A stretch of 64,000 nucleotides of DNA from Rugamonas violacea (GCF_016461825.1 NZ_JAEMNU010000139.1:38253-102252), one strand, 5' to 3'. Shown: positions 7,144-16,856, counted from the first letter of the stretch. The notes: generated from the sequence alone by a model not told the origin. Program-made: numbers and translations.

Positions 7144-9006
7144 CTAGCGCTTCAGTTGCGACAGGTCGCGCACGGCGCCACGGTCGGCCGAGGTGGTCAA
7201 GGCGGCGTAGGCTTGCAGCGCCTGCGACACCACGCGGTCGCGCTTGCTCGGCAGCCAGGCGGCGGCGCCCTTGGCTTCCATCGCGGCGCGGCGCGCGGCC
7301 AACGCGGCGGCGTCGATGCGCAGGTTGATGCTGCGCTCGGGGATGTCGATGTCGATCATGTCGCCCTCTTCCACCAGGCCGATGGCGCCGCCCTCGGCCG
7401 CCTCCGGCGAGGCGTGGCCGATCACCAGGCCGGACGAGCCGCCGGAGAAGCGGCCGTCGGTGAACAGGGCGCAGGCCTTGCCCAGGCCCTTGGACTTGAT
7501 GTACGAGGTCGGGTACAGCATTTCCTGCATGCCCGGGCCGCCCTTCGGTCCCTCGTAGCGGATGATGACGACGTCGCCTTCGTGCACGGTGTCGCCGAGG
7601 ATGGCCTCGACGGCCGCGTCCTGGCTCTCGAACACGCGGGCCTTGCCGCTGAATTTCAGGATGCTCTCATCGACGCCGGCGGTCTTGACGATGCAACCCT
7701 TCTCGGCCAGGTTGCCGTACAAAACGGCCAGGCCGCCGTCCTGCGAGTAGGCGTGCGCCTTGTCGCGGATGCAGCCGGTGCTGCGGTCGGTGTCGTTGCT
7801 GGCGAAACGCTCGGACTGCGAGAACGCGGTCTGGGTCGGCACGCCGCCCGGCGCGGCGCGGAACAACAGGCGCACCGCCGGGTCGTCGCTGCGGGTGATG
7901 TCGTTGCGTTCGATCGCCTCGGCCATGGTCGGCGCGTGGATGGTCGGCAGGCTGGTGTCGAGCAGGCCGGCGCGCGCCAGCTCGCCCAGGATGGAGAAGA
8001 TGCCGCCGGCGCGGTGCACGTCCTCGATATGGTATTTGTCGGTCATCGGCGCGACCTTGCACAGACAGGGCACCTTGCGCGAGATGCGGTCGATGTCGGC
8101 CATGTTGAAGTCGACTTCGGCTTCGTGGGCGGCCGCCAGCAGGTGCAGCACGGTGTTGGTGGAACCGCCCATCGACACGTCCAGCGCCATCGCGTTTTCA
8201 AACGCGGCCTTGCTGGCGATGGCGCGCGGCAGCACCGAGGCGTCGTCCTGCTCGTAGTAGCGCTTGGCCAGTTCGACCACCAGGCGGCCGGCGCGCAGGA
8301 ACAGTTCCTTGCGGTCGGAATGGGTGGCCAGTACGGTGCCGTTGCCCGGCAGCGCCAGGCCGAGCGCCTCGGTCAGACAGTTCATCGAGTTGGCGGTGAA
8401 CATGCCGGAGCAGGAACCGCAGGTCGGACAGGCCGAGCGTTCGATCTCGGCCACGTCGGCGTCGCTGACCGACTGGTCGCCGGCCTTGATCATGGCGTCG
8501 ACCAGGTCGAGCTTGATGATCTTCTGCGCGCCGTCGACCACCTTGATGACCTTGCCGGCCTCCATCGGCCCGCCCGAGATGAACACCACCGGGATGTTCA
8601 GGCGCATCGCGGCCATCAGCATGCCGGGGGTGATCTTGTCGCAGTTGGAGATGCAGACCATGGCGTCGGCGCAGTGGGCGTTGACCATGTACTCGACCGA
8701 GTCGGCGATCAGGTCGCGCGAGGGCAGCGAGTAGAGCATGCCGCCGTGGCCCATGGCGATGCCGTCGTCGACGGCGATGGTGTTGAATTCCTTGGCGACG
8801 CCGCCGGCCGCCTCGATCTCGCGGGCGACCAGCTGGCCCAGGTCCTTCAGGTGGACGTGGCCGGGCACGAACTGGGTGAAGGAGTTGACCACGGCGATGA
8901 TCGGCTTGTCGAAATCGCCGTCCTTCATGCCGGTGGCGCGCCACAGGGCGCGGGCGCCGGCCATGTTGCGGCCGTGGGTGGTGGTGCGGGAACGGTATTG
9001 CGGCAT
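7144..9006 (-). CDS. ilvD: Dihydroxy-acid dehydratase
   Basis: This 620-residue cytosolic iron-sulfur enzyme dehydrates 2,3-dihydroxy acids to 2-keto acids in valine, isoleucine and pantothenate synthesis. The ILVD/EDD motifs are present: NCDKITPGM, with Cys122 as a probable cluster ligand, ACPTCGSCSGMFTANS near residue 195, and the C-terminal GRFSGGSSGLVIGH. The length is typical of the longer bacterial IlvD. It is transcribed divergently from a LysR regulator gene across a 191-base gap. A GGAG lies upstream of the ATG. The paralogous sugar-acid dehydratase at 22952-24733 belongs to the same superfamily but a different subgroup. Confidence 0.96.
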   Translation of the reverse strand: MPQYRSRTTTHGRNMAGARALWRATGMKDGDFDKPIIAVVNSFTQFVPGHVHLKDLGQLVAREIEAAGGVAKEFNTIAVDDGIAMGHGGMLYSLPSRDLIADSVEYMVNAHCADAMVCISNCDKITPGMLMAAMRLNIPVVFISGGPMEAGKVIKVVDGAQKIIKLDLVDAMIKAGDQSVSDADVAEIERSACPTCGSCSGMFTANSMNCLTEALGLALPGNGTVLATHSDRKELFLRAGRLVVELAKRYYEQDDASVLPRAIASKAAFENAMALDVSMGGSTNTVLHLLAAAHEAEVDFNMADIDRISRKVPCLCKVAPMTDKYHIEDVHRAGGIFSILGELARAGLLDTSLPTIHAPTMAEAIERNDITRSDDPAVRLLFRAAPGGVPTQTAFSQSERFASNDTDRSTGCIRDKAHAYSQDGGLAVLYGNLAEKGCIVKTAGVDESILKFSGKARVFESQDAAVEAILGDTVHEGDVVIIRYEGPKGGPGMQEMLYPTSYIKSKGLGKACALFTDGRFSGGSSGLVIGHASPEAAEGGAIGLVEEGDMIDIDIPERSINLRIDAAALAARRAAMEAKGAAAWLPSKRDRVVSQALQAYAALTTSADRGAVRDLSQLKR

Positions 9007-9197
9007 GATGCGGTCTCCAGGAGGGGCGCGCCCCGGCGCGGCTGGCGGGGTCGGCGGGTATGGTGGCGGATAAGTGCGGACTAGGCTCGATTAGCACCAG
9101 ATTGCCTTGCGCGGGGGCGGGTGTCAAATATATGATTTGCCTGTCTGTGAGTCGTAAAAGATATCGAACCCGCCAATCTGAATAGAAACACATATCG

Positions 9198-10100
9198 ATG
9201 AACCTGGAACTGCGCCAGCTGCGCTACTTTGTCACCGTCGCCGAGGAGCTGCACTTCGGCAAGGCCGCGCTGCGCCTGCACATGACCCAGCCGCCCTTGT
9301 CGCAAACCATCCTGGCGCTGGAGGAGCTGCTCGGCGCCGCCCTGTTCGAGCGCAACCGCCGTGGCGTGGCGCTGACGCCGGCCGGCGCCGCCCTGCTGCC
9401 GGAGGCGCGCCGCCTGCTGGCCCAGGCGCAGGCACTGCCGCAACTGGTGCAGCGGGCCGCCGCCGGCGAGGTCGGCCGGCTGACCCTGGCCTTCGTCTCC
9501 TCGGCCGACTACAGCGTCTTGCCGCCCTTCCTGCGCGCCTACCGGGGCGCCTATCCGCAAGTGCAGATCACCTTGCTGGAGGCCACCTCCGACCTGCAAC
9601 TGGAGCACCTGCTGCACCACCGCGTCGACGCCGGCCTGTTGATTCCGCCGCTGCCCGACCGCGCCAGGGTCGAGCTGGACTACCTGCCGGTGCTCAAGGA
9701 ACCACTGGTGCTGGCGGCGCCGAGCGGGCTGGAAGCGCTGAAACAGCCGGGGCCGGTGGCGCTGGCCGCGCTGCCGCCGCTGCCGCTGATCATCTTCCCG
9801 CGCGCCATCTCGCCGGCCCTGCACGACGCCATCCTGTCGGTGTTCCGCGCCGCCGGCGTCACGCCGCCCATCGGCCAGGAGGCGATCCAGATGCAGACCA
9901 TCGTCAGCCTGGTGTCGGCCGGCATGGGCATCGCCCTTGTGCCACAATCGGTGTCGAAGCTGATGCGCCCCGGAGTAGAATACCGCTCGCTGTCCGATCC
10001 CACCCCACAGGTGGAGACCGGGCTGGCCTGGCGCCGCGACAACGACTCGCCGGTCCTGCAAGGCTTTTTGGAATTATTACGAAAGAACACACAATGCTGA
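9198..10100 (+). CDS. LysR-family transcriptional regulator
   Basis: The 300-residue protein has an N-terminal winged HTH (about residues 3-62, LRQLRYFVTVAEELHFGKAA...QPPLSQ) and a LysR substrate-binding domain from about residue 90. It is divergent from ilvD, so the shared 191-base region 9007-9197 may hold its operator, and ilvD is a reasonable target by the usual LysR logic. The effector is unknown. Its 3' end overlaps the lgt start by 7 bases (ATGCTGA), which couples the two genes although their functions look unrelated. Confidence 0.92.
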   Translation: MNLELRQLRYFVTVAEELHFGKAALRLHMTQPPLSQTILALEELLGAALFERNRRGVALTPAGAALLPEARRLLAQAQALPQLVQRAAAGEVGRLTLAFVSSADYSVLPPFLRAYRGAYPQVQITLLEATSDLQLEHLLHHRVDAGLLIPPLPDRARVELDYLPVLKEPLVLAAPSGLEALKQPGPVALAALPPLPLIIFPRAISPALHDAILSVFRAAGVTPPIGQEAIQMQTIVSLVSAGMGIALVPQSVSKLMRPGVEYRSLSDPTPQVETGLAWRRDNDSPVLQGFLELLRKNTQC

Positions 10101-10912
10101 TACACCCGATGCCCGACCCGATCGCCCTTTCACTGGGCCCGGTGCAGATCCACTGGTACGGCCTGATGTACGTGCTGGCCTTCGCCCTGTTCATCGCCCT
10201 GGGCCGGGTGCGCATCCGCCAGCCGCACATCGCCGCGCTGGGCTGGAAGAATGTCGACCTGGACGACATGCTGTTCTACGGCATGCTCGGCGTGGTGCTG
10301 GGCGGCCGGCTGGGCGAGGTGCTGTTCTACCGCCCCGGCTACTTCTTCGCCCATCCGCTGGAGATCCTGCAGGTCTGGCACGGCGGCATGTCCTTCCACG
10401 GCGGCTTCATCGGCGTGATGCTGGCGATGGCCTTCTGGGCCCGCAAGTCGGGCCGCAACGTGCTCGACGTCTACGACTTCATCGCCCCGCTGGTGCCGCT
10501 GGGCTACGCCTGCGGACGCCTGGGCAACTTCATCAACGCCGAGCTGCCCGGCCGCGTCGCCGACGCCAGCCTGCCGTGGGCGATGATCTGGCCCAACGTC
10601 GACGCGCTGCCGCGCCACCCCTCGCCGATCTACCAGTTGCTGGTGGACGGCCTGCTGGTGTTCGTGCTGCTGTGGCTGTATGCGCGCAAGGAGCGGCCGC
10701 GGCTGGCCGTCGGCGCCATGTACACCTTGCTGTACGGCTGCGCGCGCTTCTTCACCGAATACTTCCGCACGCCGGATTGGCAGGTCGACTTCGCCGGCTT
10801 CGCCATCTCGTCGGGCCAAGTCCTGTCGCTGCCGATGATCCTCGGCGCGTTGCTGCTGCTGGCCTGGGCCTATCGCGACAAGGGCACGCGCACGGCGCGG
10901 GCGTTGGCGTGA
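10094..10912 (+). CDS. lgt: Prolipoprotein diacylglyceryl transferase
   Basis: This 272-residue inner-membrane enzyme transfers diacylglycerol from phosphatidylglycerol to the lipobox cysteine of prolipoproteins. The Lgt signature GRLGNFINAE is at residues 141-150, and His102 lies in the conserved HGGMSFHGG stretch. Seven or so hydrophobic segments are visible. It overlaps the upstream LysR gene by 7 bases and the downstream gene by 4 bases (GTGA). Confidence 0.96.
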   Translation: MLIHPMPDPIALSLGPVQIHWYGLMYVLAFALFIALGRVRIRQPHIAALGWKNVDLDDMLFYGMLGVVLGGRLGEVLFYRPGYFFAHPLEILQVWHGGMSFHGGFIGVMLAMAFWARKSGRNVLDVYDFIAPLVPLGYACGRLGNFINAELPGRVADASLPWAMIWPNVDALPRHPSPIYQLLVDGLLVFVLLWLYARKERPRLAVGAMYTLLYGCARFFTEYFRTPDWQVDFAGFAISSGQVLSLPMILGALLLLAWAYRDKGTRTARALA

Positions 10913-11823
10913 TCGCGCGCGACACGCCACGCTTGCCGCCGACCCGGCAGGAATCGGAGGGCAGTTCGCCCGAGGCCGTGGCCGCCAGAAAAATGGCGCG
11001 CGAGCAAAGGGACGCGCTGGTGCGCGGCGTCAGCTCGATCGACGACATGCGCGAAGCGATCAAACGTGTCGCCCGCGGCATCGCGCCGATCGCCGCCGTG
11101 CCGCGGCTGGGCATGCTCGACGCCAAGGCCTTCCGCGCCCGCGCCGCCGCCGGCCTGCCCTTCCTGACGAGCGGACTGGTCCAGCGTTGGCCCTTGTCCG
11201 CCCTCACGCCGCAGACGCTGCGCGAGCACTTCAGCCACCTGCCCGTGCGCGCGCGGGTGGGCGACTACATCAACACCGCCTTCGCCACCGACCGGGCGAT
11301 GCAGGACATGTCGATGCTGGAATATCTTGAGCTGGTCGCCGCCGGCCGGCACGAGCTGCCGCCCTATCTGGGCAATCTGGAATTGCGCGAATTGAACCGC
11401 CTGTGCCACTGGCCCAACTATTTCGACAAGATGGGGCCGCCACGCTTTTGGCTCGGCCCGGCCGGCACGGTGACGCCGCTGCATTGCGACTACGACGACA
11501 ACATCTTTGCGCAGATTTGGGGCAGCAAACGGATCTTCCTGTCACCGCCCCACCACCACGAGTTCCTCTACCCGCGCGAGGCCAACGCCATCCTGTTCGG
11601 CTCGCCGTTCGACCCCGAGGCGCCGGACTTCGAGAAGTTCCCCCTCGCCCGCCAAGCGTTGATGCTCGAAGTCGTCGTCAATCCCGGCGATCTGCTGTAC
11701 GTGCCCGCCGGCTGGTATCACCAGGTGCGCGCGCTGACGTTTTCGCTGTCCTCCAATCGCTGGGCCAGGGCGCTGCCGTTCGCCTTGGGCGGCGACACCT
11801 CGCTGCGACGCCCGGCGGACTAG
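10909..11823 (+). CDS. JmjC/cupin-like Fe(II) oxygenase-type protein
   Basis: The 304-residue product, taken from the GTG at 10909, matches the cupin-like JmjC fold of 2-oxoglutarate/Fe(II) oxygenases. The metal triad is visible as His192-x-Asp194 in PLHCDYDDN and His271 in AGWYHQV. Supporting segments are FWLGPAGTVTPLH and WGSKRIFLSPP. The GTG start overlaps the lgt stop; the ATG at 10993 would also leave the whole domain intact, so the exact start is uncertain. Family members hydroxylate proteins or small molecules. The substrate here is unknown, and tight coupling to lgt is no proof of a lipoprotein role. Confidence 0.82.
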   Translation: MIARDTPRLPPTRQESEGSSPEAVAARKMAREQRDALVRGVSSIDDMREAIKRVARGIAPIAAVPRLGMLDAKAFRARAAAGLPFLTSGLVQRWPLSALTPQTLREHFSHLPVRARVGDYINTAFATDRAMQDMSMLEYLELVAAGRHELPPYLGNLELRELNRLCHWPNYFDKMGPPRFWLGPAGTVTPLHCDYDDNIFAQIWGSKRIFLSPPHHHEFLYPREANAILFGSPFDPEAPDFEKFPLARQALMLEVVVNPGDLLYVPAGWYHQVRALTFSLSSNRWARALPFALGGDTSLRRPAD

Positions 11824-11856
11824 CCATCCGGGCCTTGAGTCAAGGCGCCAACCACG

Positions 11857-11934
11857 AAAAAATTCACCCAAGGGCGGAGAGCCGGGGTCGGACCCGCCGG
11901 GTCCGACCCCGGTTTCCGCCTGTGGGTGGTTTTT
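11857..11934. repeat. Long intergenic palindrome, copy 3 (GTCGGACCC variant)
   Basis: The core CCGGGGTCGGACCC (11882-11895) faces GGGTCCGACCCCGG (11899-11912). Outer arms rich in CACCCA and TGGGTG extend the symmetry. It lies between the cupin gene and the convergent permease gene. Confidence 0.9.
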
Positions 11935-11954
11935 GCAGCCGCCGGCGCCTCAGC

Positions 11955-12758
11955 CTAGTGGAAAGCCTTCCACAACATATACGCGGCCAGGCAATACAGC
12001 ACGACGGCGAACACCTTCTTCAGCGTCGCCACCGGCAGCCGGTGCGCGGTGCGCGCGCCGAGCGGGGCGAAGACCACGCTGGCGCTGGCGATCACCGCCA
12101 ACGCCGGCAGGTAGATGAAACCCAGCGAGTGTGGCGGCAAGTCGGCCACGTCCCAGCCGTAGAAAATATTCGACAAGGTGCCGGCCAGCGCGATGGGGAA
12201 ACCGAGCGCGGCGCTGGTGGCGACGGCGTTGTGGATCTTCACGTTGCACCAGCCCATGAAGGGGATGGAGATGAAGCCGCCGCCCGCCCCCACCAGTCCG
12301 GCGATCAGGCCGATCAGGCCGCCGGCGGCGAACATGCCGGCGGTGCCGGGCAGCTCGCGGCCGCCGCTGGTTTTTTTCCCCAGCAGCATCTGGGTCGCCG
12401 AAAAGGAAATGAACAGGCCGAAGAACAAGGCCAGCACGGTCGACGACATTTGCTTGCCTATCCACGGCCCGATCCACGAGCCGAGCAAGATTCCCGGCGA
12501 CAGCAGCGCGACGATGCGCCAGCGCACCGCGCCGTGCAAATGGTGGGCGCGCACCGAGGACATCGAGGTGAACAAGATCGTGCCCAGCGACGTGGCGATG
12601 GCCATGTGCACGATCACCTCGGGCGCGAAGCCGCGCGCGCTGAAGATCATGGTGATGAAGGGCACCAGGATCATGCCGCCACCGATGCCCAGCAAACCGG
12701 CCGAGAAACCGCCGAAGGCGCCCATCGACAGCAACACCAGCACCAATCCCCAGTCCAT
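11955..12758 (-). CDS. TauE/SafE-family membrane permease (UPF0721)
   Basis: The 267-residue product is almost wholly hydrophobic, with about eight transmembrane segments. It has the duplicated glycine-rich TauE/SafE motifs GLLGIGGGMILVPF near the N terminus and GLVGAGGGFISIPF in the middle. Relatives export sulfite, sulfoacetate or other small organosulfur anions. Nothing nearby identifies the substrate here. The ATG at 12758 (MDWGLVLVLLSMG) starts directly at the first helix. Longer in-frame starts would add an Arg-rich leader that does not look real. Confidence 0.9.
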   Translation of the reverse strand: MDWGLVLVLLSMGAFGGFSAGLLGIGGGMILVPFITMIFSARGFAPEVIVHMAIATSLGTILFTSMSSVRAHHLHGAVRWRIVALLSPGILLGSWIGPWIGKQMSSTVLALFFGLFISFSATQMLLGKKTSGGRELPGTAGMFAAGGLIGLIAGLVGAGGGFISIPFMGWCNVKIHNAVATSAALGFPIALAGTLSNIFYGWDVADLPPHSLGFIYLPALAVIASASVVFAPLGARTAHRLPVATLKKVFAVVLYCLAAYMLWKAFH

Positions 12759-13092
12759 CAGCGGCCCCGTGGCGGCCGGGCCGGCGCGGCGACCCGCCGG
12801 CCGGGTGAGAGGGCGGCGGCGGACGGTGCGGCGGCGGACGGCGGGGATATGGGCATGGCGGGGACAAATAGAAATGGTGGCGGACAGCCGCGCGCAGTGA
12901 CGAGCGGCAATATTGGCTCGATGGTACACCATGCCGTGGCGGCGCGCCGCATATTGGCGAGATGGCAACATATCGTCGATCCGCCACCACTATTTCTTTC
13001 CTTGTGGAATTTTTTGCGATAATGTTGATGTCACGCATTGCGTGCGCCGTCATTTCCCCACCTATTCGCGCCTTCGCCGGCGCCGCCCAATC
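12759..13092. other. Intergenic region between the permease and chemotaxis receptor genes
   Basis: This 334-base divergent gap shows no convincing gene. A GCGATAATG stretch at 13016-13024 resembles the -10 part of a flagellar sigma-28 promoter for the downstream receptor gene, but no matching TAAA-type -35 is visible. I make no promoter call. Confidence 0.4.
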
Positions 13093-14676
13093 ATGAAGAA
13101 TTTAAATATCGGTACCCGCCTCGCCGCCGGCTTCGCCCTGCTGCTGGCCTTGATGACGCTCATGACGGTGATCGGCATCAGCAACCTGCAGACCGTCGCC
13201 GAGGGCACGCAGAACATGATGCAGCAGCCGCTGGCCAAGGAGCGCATGGTGGCCGACTGGTACACGCTGATCCACACCAGCGTGCGGCGCACCGGCGCCA
13301 TGGCCAAGAGCAGCGACCCGTCGCTGGTGGCCTTCTTCGCCGAGGACGTGGCCAACTCCTCGCGCGATGTCAACGCGCTGCAACAGAAGGTCGAGGCGCT
13401 GCTGGAGACGGCGGAGGAGAAGGAGCACTTCGAGCAGATGAAGGTGGCGCGCAAGAACTACCTGGCGGTGCGCGACGCCGTCGGCAAGCTCAAGGCCGAG
13501 GGCCAGGCCGAGCAAGCCAACACGCTGCTGGAACAGCAGTTTGTGCCGGCCGGCAAGCAGTACATGGGCCAGTTGCAGACCCTGCTCAACATGCAGCGCA
13601 CCAGCATCGACGCCACGGCGGCCCAGATCAACACGGTCTACAAGCACAGCCGCAACTTCATGATCGGCTTCGGCGTGCTGGTGCTGCTGGCCGGCGTGGC
13701 CTGCGCCTGGTGGCTGACGCGCGGCATCATCGTGCCGCTGCACCACGCCGTCGACATCGCCGTCGCCGTCGCCAACAAGGACCTGCGCAGCGACATCACG
13801 GTCGACTCGGCCGACGAGACCGGCCGCCTGCTGCAGGCGCTGAAGACGATGAACGACAGCCTGCGGCACATCGTCATCGACGTGCGCAACGGCACCGGCA
13901 ACATCGCCAGCGGCAGCAGCCAGATCGCCGCCGGCAATATGGACTTGTCGGCGCGCACCGAACACCAGGCCAGCAGCCTGGAGCAGACCGCCTCGTCGAT
14001 GGAGGAGCTGACCTCGACGGTGCGGCAGAACGCCGACAACGCGCGCCAGGCCAACACGCTGGCGCAGACCGCCTCGTCGGTGGCGCAGGGCGGCGGCGCC
14101 GCCGTGGCCGAGGTGATCGACACCATGGCCGCCATCCACGCCTCGGCGCGCAAGATCGGCGACATCATCAGCGTGATCGACGGCATCGCCTTCCAGACGA
14201 ATATTCTGGCCTTGAACGCGGCCGTCGAGGCGGCCCGGGCCGGCGAGCAGGGTCGCGGCTTCGCCGTCGTCGCCGGCGAGGTGCGCAACCTGGCCCAGCG
14301 CAGCGCCGCCGCCGCGCGCGAGATCAAGACGCTGATCGACGACTCGACCAGCAAGGTCGACGCCGGCAGCGCCCAGGTGAGCAAGGCCGGCGCGACCATG
14401 CGCGAGGTGGTCGACAGCATCCAGCGCGTCACCGACATCATGGGCGAGATCACCACCGCCAGCGCCGAGCAGAGCATGGGCATCGAGCAGGTCAACGAGG
14501 CCATCTCGCAAATGGACGAAGTGACCCAGCAGAACGCTTCGCTGGTCGAAGAAGCGGCGGCGGCGGCGGCCTCGTTGCAGGAGCAGGCGGCCGCGCTGGC
14601 CGACGTGGTCAGCGTGTTCAAACTCAACGAGGGCGGCGCGCCACGCGCGCCGGCGCGGGCACGCCTGCAAGGCTAG
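13093..14676 (+). CDS. Methyl-accepting chemotaxis protein
   Basis: The 527-residue transducer is laid out as transmembrane segment 1 (about 8-30), a periplasmic four-helix-bundle ligand domain (about 31-187), transmembrane segment 2 (about 188-209), HAMP (about 210-265) and a cytoplasmic signalling domain. The highly conserved hairpin tip (IAFQTNILALNAAVEAARAG) is centred near residue 380. Q/E-rich methylation helices flank the hairpin. The C terminus (RAPARARLQG) lacks an NWETF-type CheR-binding pentapeptide. The ligand is unknown. No chemotaxis genes are adjacent, so it is an orphan receptor. Confidence 0.95.
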   Translation: MKNLNIGTRLAAGFALLLALMTLMTVIGISNLQTVAEGTQNMMQQPLAKERMVADWYTLIHTSVRRTGAMAKSSDPSLVAFFAEDVANSSRDVNALQQKVEALLETAEEKEHFEQMKVARKNYLAVRDAVGKLKAEGQAEQANTLLEQQFVPAGKQYMGQLQTLLNMQRTSIDATAAQINTVYKHSRNFMIGFGVLVLLAGVACAWWLTRGIIVPLHHAVDIAVAVANKDLRSDITVDSADETGRLLQALKTMNDSLRHIVIDVRNGTGNIASGSSQIAAGNMDLSARTEHQASSLEQTASSMEELTSTVRQNADNARQANTLAQTASSVAQGGGAAVAEVIDTMAAIHASARKIGDIISVIDGIAFQTNILALNAAVEAARAGEQGRGFAVVAGEVRNLAQRSAAAAREIKTLIDDSTSKVDAGSAQVSKAGATMREVVDSIQRVTDIMGEITTASAEQSMGIEQVNEAISQMDEVTQQNASLVEEAAAAAASLQEQAAALADVVSVFKLNEGGAPRAPARARLQG

Positions 14677-14745
14677 GCCGCCCCGACGCGCTCGCATCGA
14701 TATTGCCCGTGTTGGCCTGGGCTGCCAATTATGGATTTTTTTGGG

Positions 14746-14751
14746 TATAAT
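14746..14751 (+). promoter_or_regulatory. Candidate -10 box upstream of the NYN gene
   Basis: A perfect TATAAT lies 100 bases before the NYN-domain gene. No clear -35 is present. A transcript from here would have a leader of about 95 bases containing the hairpin at 14809-14837. Confidence 0.4.
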
Positions 14752-14808
14752 GGGACCAACAACTAATCCGCAACGCCGGTGTGGCTTGACCATCTGGGGT
14801 GTGGGGGG

Positions 14809-14837
14809 GAAAGCCGGCGCAAGCCGGTTTTTTCATT
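14809..14837 (+). terminator. Terminator-like hairpin in the leader of the NYN gene
   Basis: AAAGCCGG and CCGGTTTT form an 8-bp stem with one G-U pair and a CGCAAG loop, followed by six T. It ends only about 14 bases before the NYN start codon, after a possible promoter. It may terminate read-through from the receptor gene or act as an attenuator. Confidence 0.6.
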
Positions 14838-14850
14838 TCCGGGAGATGCA

Positions 14851-15763
14851 ATGGCAGGGGCGACGACAGTGCCACCGCTTCGCACGCGGGTGTATATCGA
14901 CGGCTACAACCTCTACTATGGCTGCCTGAAAGGTACGCCTTTCAAATGGCTCGATCTGCTCACCCTGTTTGAGCAGCATATCCTTCCCTCCAGTACGACC
15001 CCCGGAAAGACCAGCGCCTTGCTCCCGCTAGGCATCAAATTCTTCAGTGCGAAGATTCTCGAGAAAGCCGCCAAGGCGCATGATTCTGTTTCCTCGCAAG
15101 CCCGCTACCATACCGCCCTGCGCAAACTGTACGCCGGCCGCATCGAGTTGATCGAGGGCTACTATTCCCTCATCGAGTCCAAAGCCAAGATCGTCGATGC
15201 GGCGGTGCCAAACAAATGGCCGCGCGATTGCCAGGAAATCCTCGTGTGGAAACTGGAAGAGAAACAATCCGACGTCAACCTGGCGCTACATGCCTACCAC
15301 GACGCGATCACAGGGCAAGTCGATCATGTCGTCATCGTCACCAACGACACGGATATCGCGCCGGCGCTGGCATTGATACGTGCCCACACCAACGCGACCA
15401 TCGGCTTGGTCGTGCCGGCGAAACAACAGGTGCGGATGCCGAACACGGAACTGTCCAAGCTGGCCCACTGGCTTCGTTCGCACATCACAGACAAGGAACT
15501 GGCGGAGTCACAATTGCCGCGGGTGATCGACCTGGGCAAGAAGCCGACCATCAAACCGGAGTCATGGTATGCGCGCCCCGATCTGCTCGCGCAGGTGTTA
15601 CTGCTGGCGACCCGGATCCGGGGTGGCCGCAGCAAGGCATTCAAGTGGATGGAGGAGGAAAATCCGCATCTTGGCGGCATGGCGCCGATCGCCCTGGTGG
15701 AGAGCGAAGAAGGCGCAGCCCGGGTCATCGATTACATAGAGCGTTACATCGCTCTGAATTGCA

Positions 15764-15777
<14 letters not shown>
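14851..15777 (+). CDS. NYN-domain protein (PIN-like ribonuclease fold, LabA/DUF88 type)
   Basis: The 308-residue protein has an N-terminal NYN domain, a PIN-related fold found in RNases. The acidic sites expected for metal binding are visible: YIDGYNLYYG near the N terminus, EKQSDVNLALHAY in the middle, and VIVTNDTDIAPAL. The last 90 residues are not assigned. The start is the ATG at 14851, with GGGAGATGCA just upstream. Its 3' end overlaps the 3' end of the convergent EVE gene by 14 bases. RNase activity is a family-based inference. Confidence 0.85.
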
Positions 15778-16228
<451 letters not shown>

Positions 16229-16274
16229 CGGGTTCCCTCCAGACGGCGCACAGGGCGGACAAACAAACGGACGT

Positions 16275-16317
16275 AAAAAAACGGTTGCGCACCGAGGTGT
16301 TGCAACCGCTCTTTTGA
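16275..16317 (-). terminator. Terminator of the 6S RNA gene
   Basis: On the minus strand CGGTTGC pairs with GCAACCG around a loop containing ACACCTCGGTGC, followed by seven T. Confidence 0.85.
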
Positions 16318-16321
16318 ATAA

Positions 16322-16498
16322 GTACCCCGCCTGTGCCGCTATGCCGGCATCCCGAACCAAACGGTTCAAGGTGGTCACAGTTAGTTCAATTTCGGGTTCG
16401 TCGGACTAGCGACGCTCACTCCCATCAAACAAAATTCCGCAACCGGTGCACATAAATGGTTCAAGGAATATATGACAATCGCGAACACTGCAGGGTGG
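16322..16498 (-). ncRNA. ssrS: 6S RNA
   Basis: 6S RNA mimics an open promoter and sequesters sigma-70 RNA polymerase in stationary phase. On the minus strand the region carries the conserved 3'-side segment CCACCTTGAACC and a matching CCTTGAACC on the 5' side. The ends can close through CCCTGC (16490-16495) and GCGGGG (16325-16330), giving an RNA of about 177 bases, which is a normal length. The position directly downstream of zapA is the classical location in gamma- and betaproteobacteria. A strong terminator follows. The exact ends are approximate. Confidence 0.85.
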
Positions 16499-16544
16499 AC
16501 GAAGTTTACTCTTTTGTCCCGATCAGGGGAAGAGCTTTTGCGAA

Positions 16545-16856
16545 TTAAAACAGGACCTCTTGCGGCGTCAGCGCCGTGTCGAGCACCTTGTGCATGGCGC
16601 TGATCTTCTGCTGCACCTCAAGGATGGAGAGCTCGGACAGCGGTCCCTGCGGCGCTTTCACCGAGAGGAATTCGGCCGCCATGCCGAGCGCCGCCATGAC
16701 GGCGATGCGGTCGTTGCCCTTGACCTTGCCGGCGTCGCGGATCGAGCACATCTTCTTGTCGAGGAAGGCGGCGGCCTCGCGCAGCGCCCTCTCCTCGTCG
16801 GCCTTGCAGACCAGGCGATAGGGCTGGCCCATGATGGCGATGTCGAGCTGGATCAT
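16545..16856 (-). CDS. zapA: Cell division protein ZapA
   Basis: The 103-residue protein cross-links FtsZ filaments at the division ring. The N-terminal region QLDIAIMGQPYRLVCKADEE and the later RIAVMAALGMAAEFL helix are typical of ZapA. The start codon overlaps the stop of the upstream coiled-coil gene (ATGA). 6S RNA follows downstream, probably from its own promoter or by processing. Confidence 0.93.
   Translation of the reverse strand: MIQLDIAIMGQPYRLVCKADEERALREAAAFLDKKMCSIRDAGKVKGNDRIAVMAALGMAAEFLSVKAPQGPLSELSILEVQQKISAMHKVLDTALTPQEVLF

Noticed and set aside
11403..13022. A 539-codon plus-strand frame running from the cupin gene through the TauE-type permease gene
   Set aside because: It spans an intergenic palindrome and is antisense to the permease. 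It has no start signal and no domain.
13002..13023. TTGTGG and GATAAT as a sigma-70 promoter for the chemotaxis receptor
   Set aside because: The spacing is only 10 bases, too short for a functional pair.
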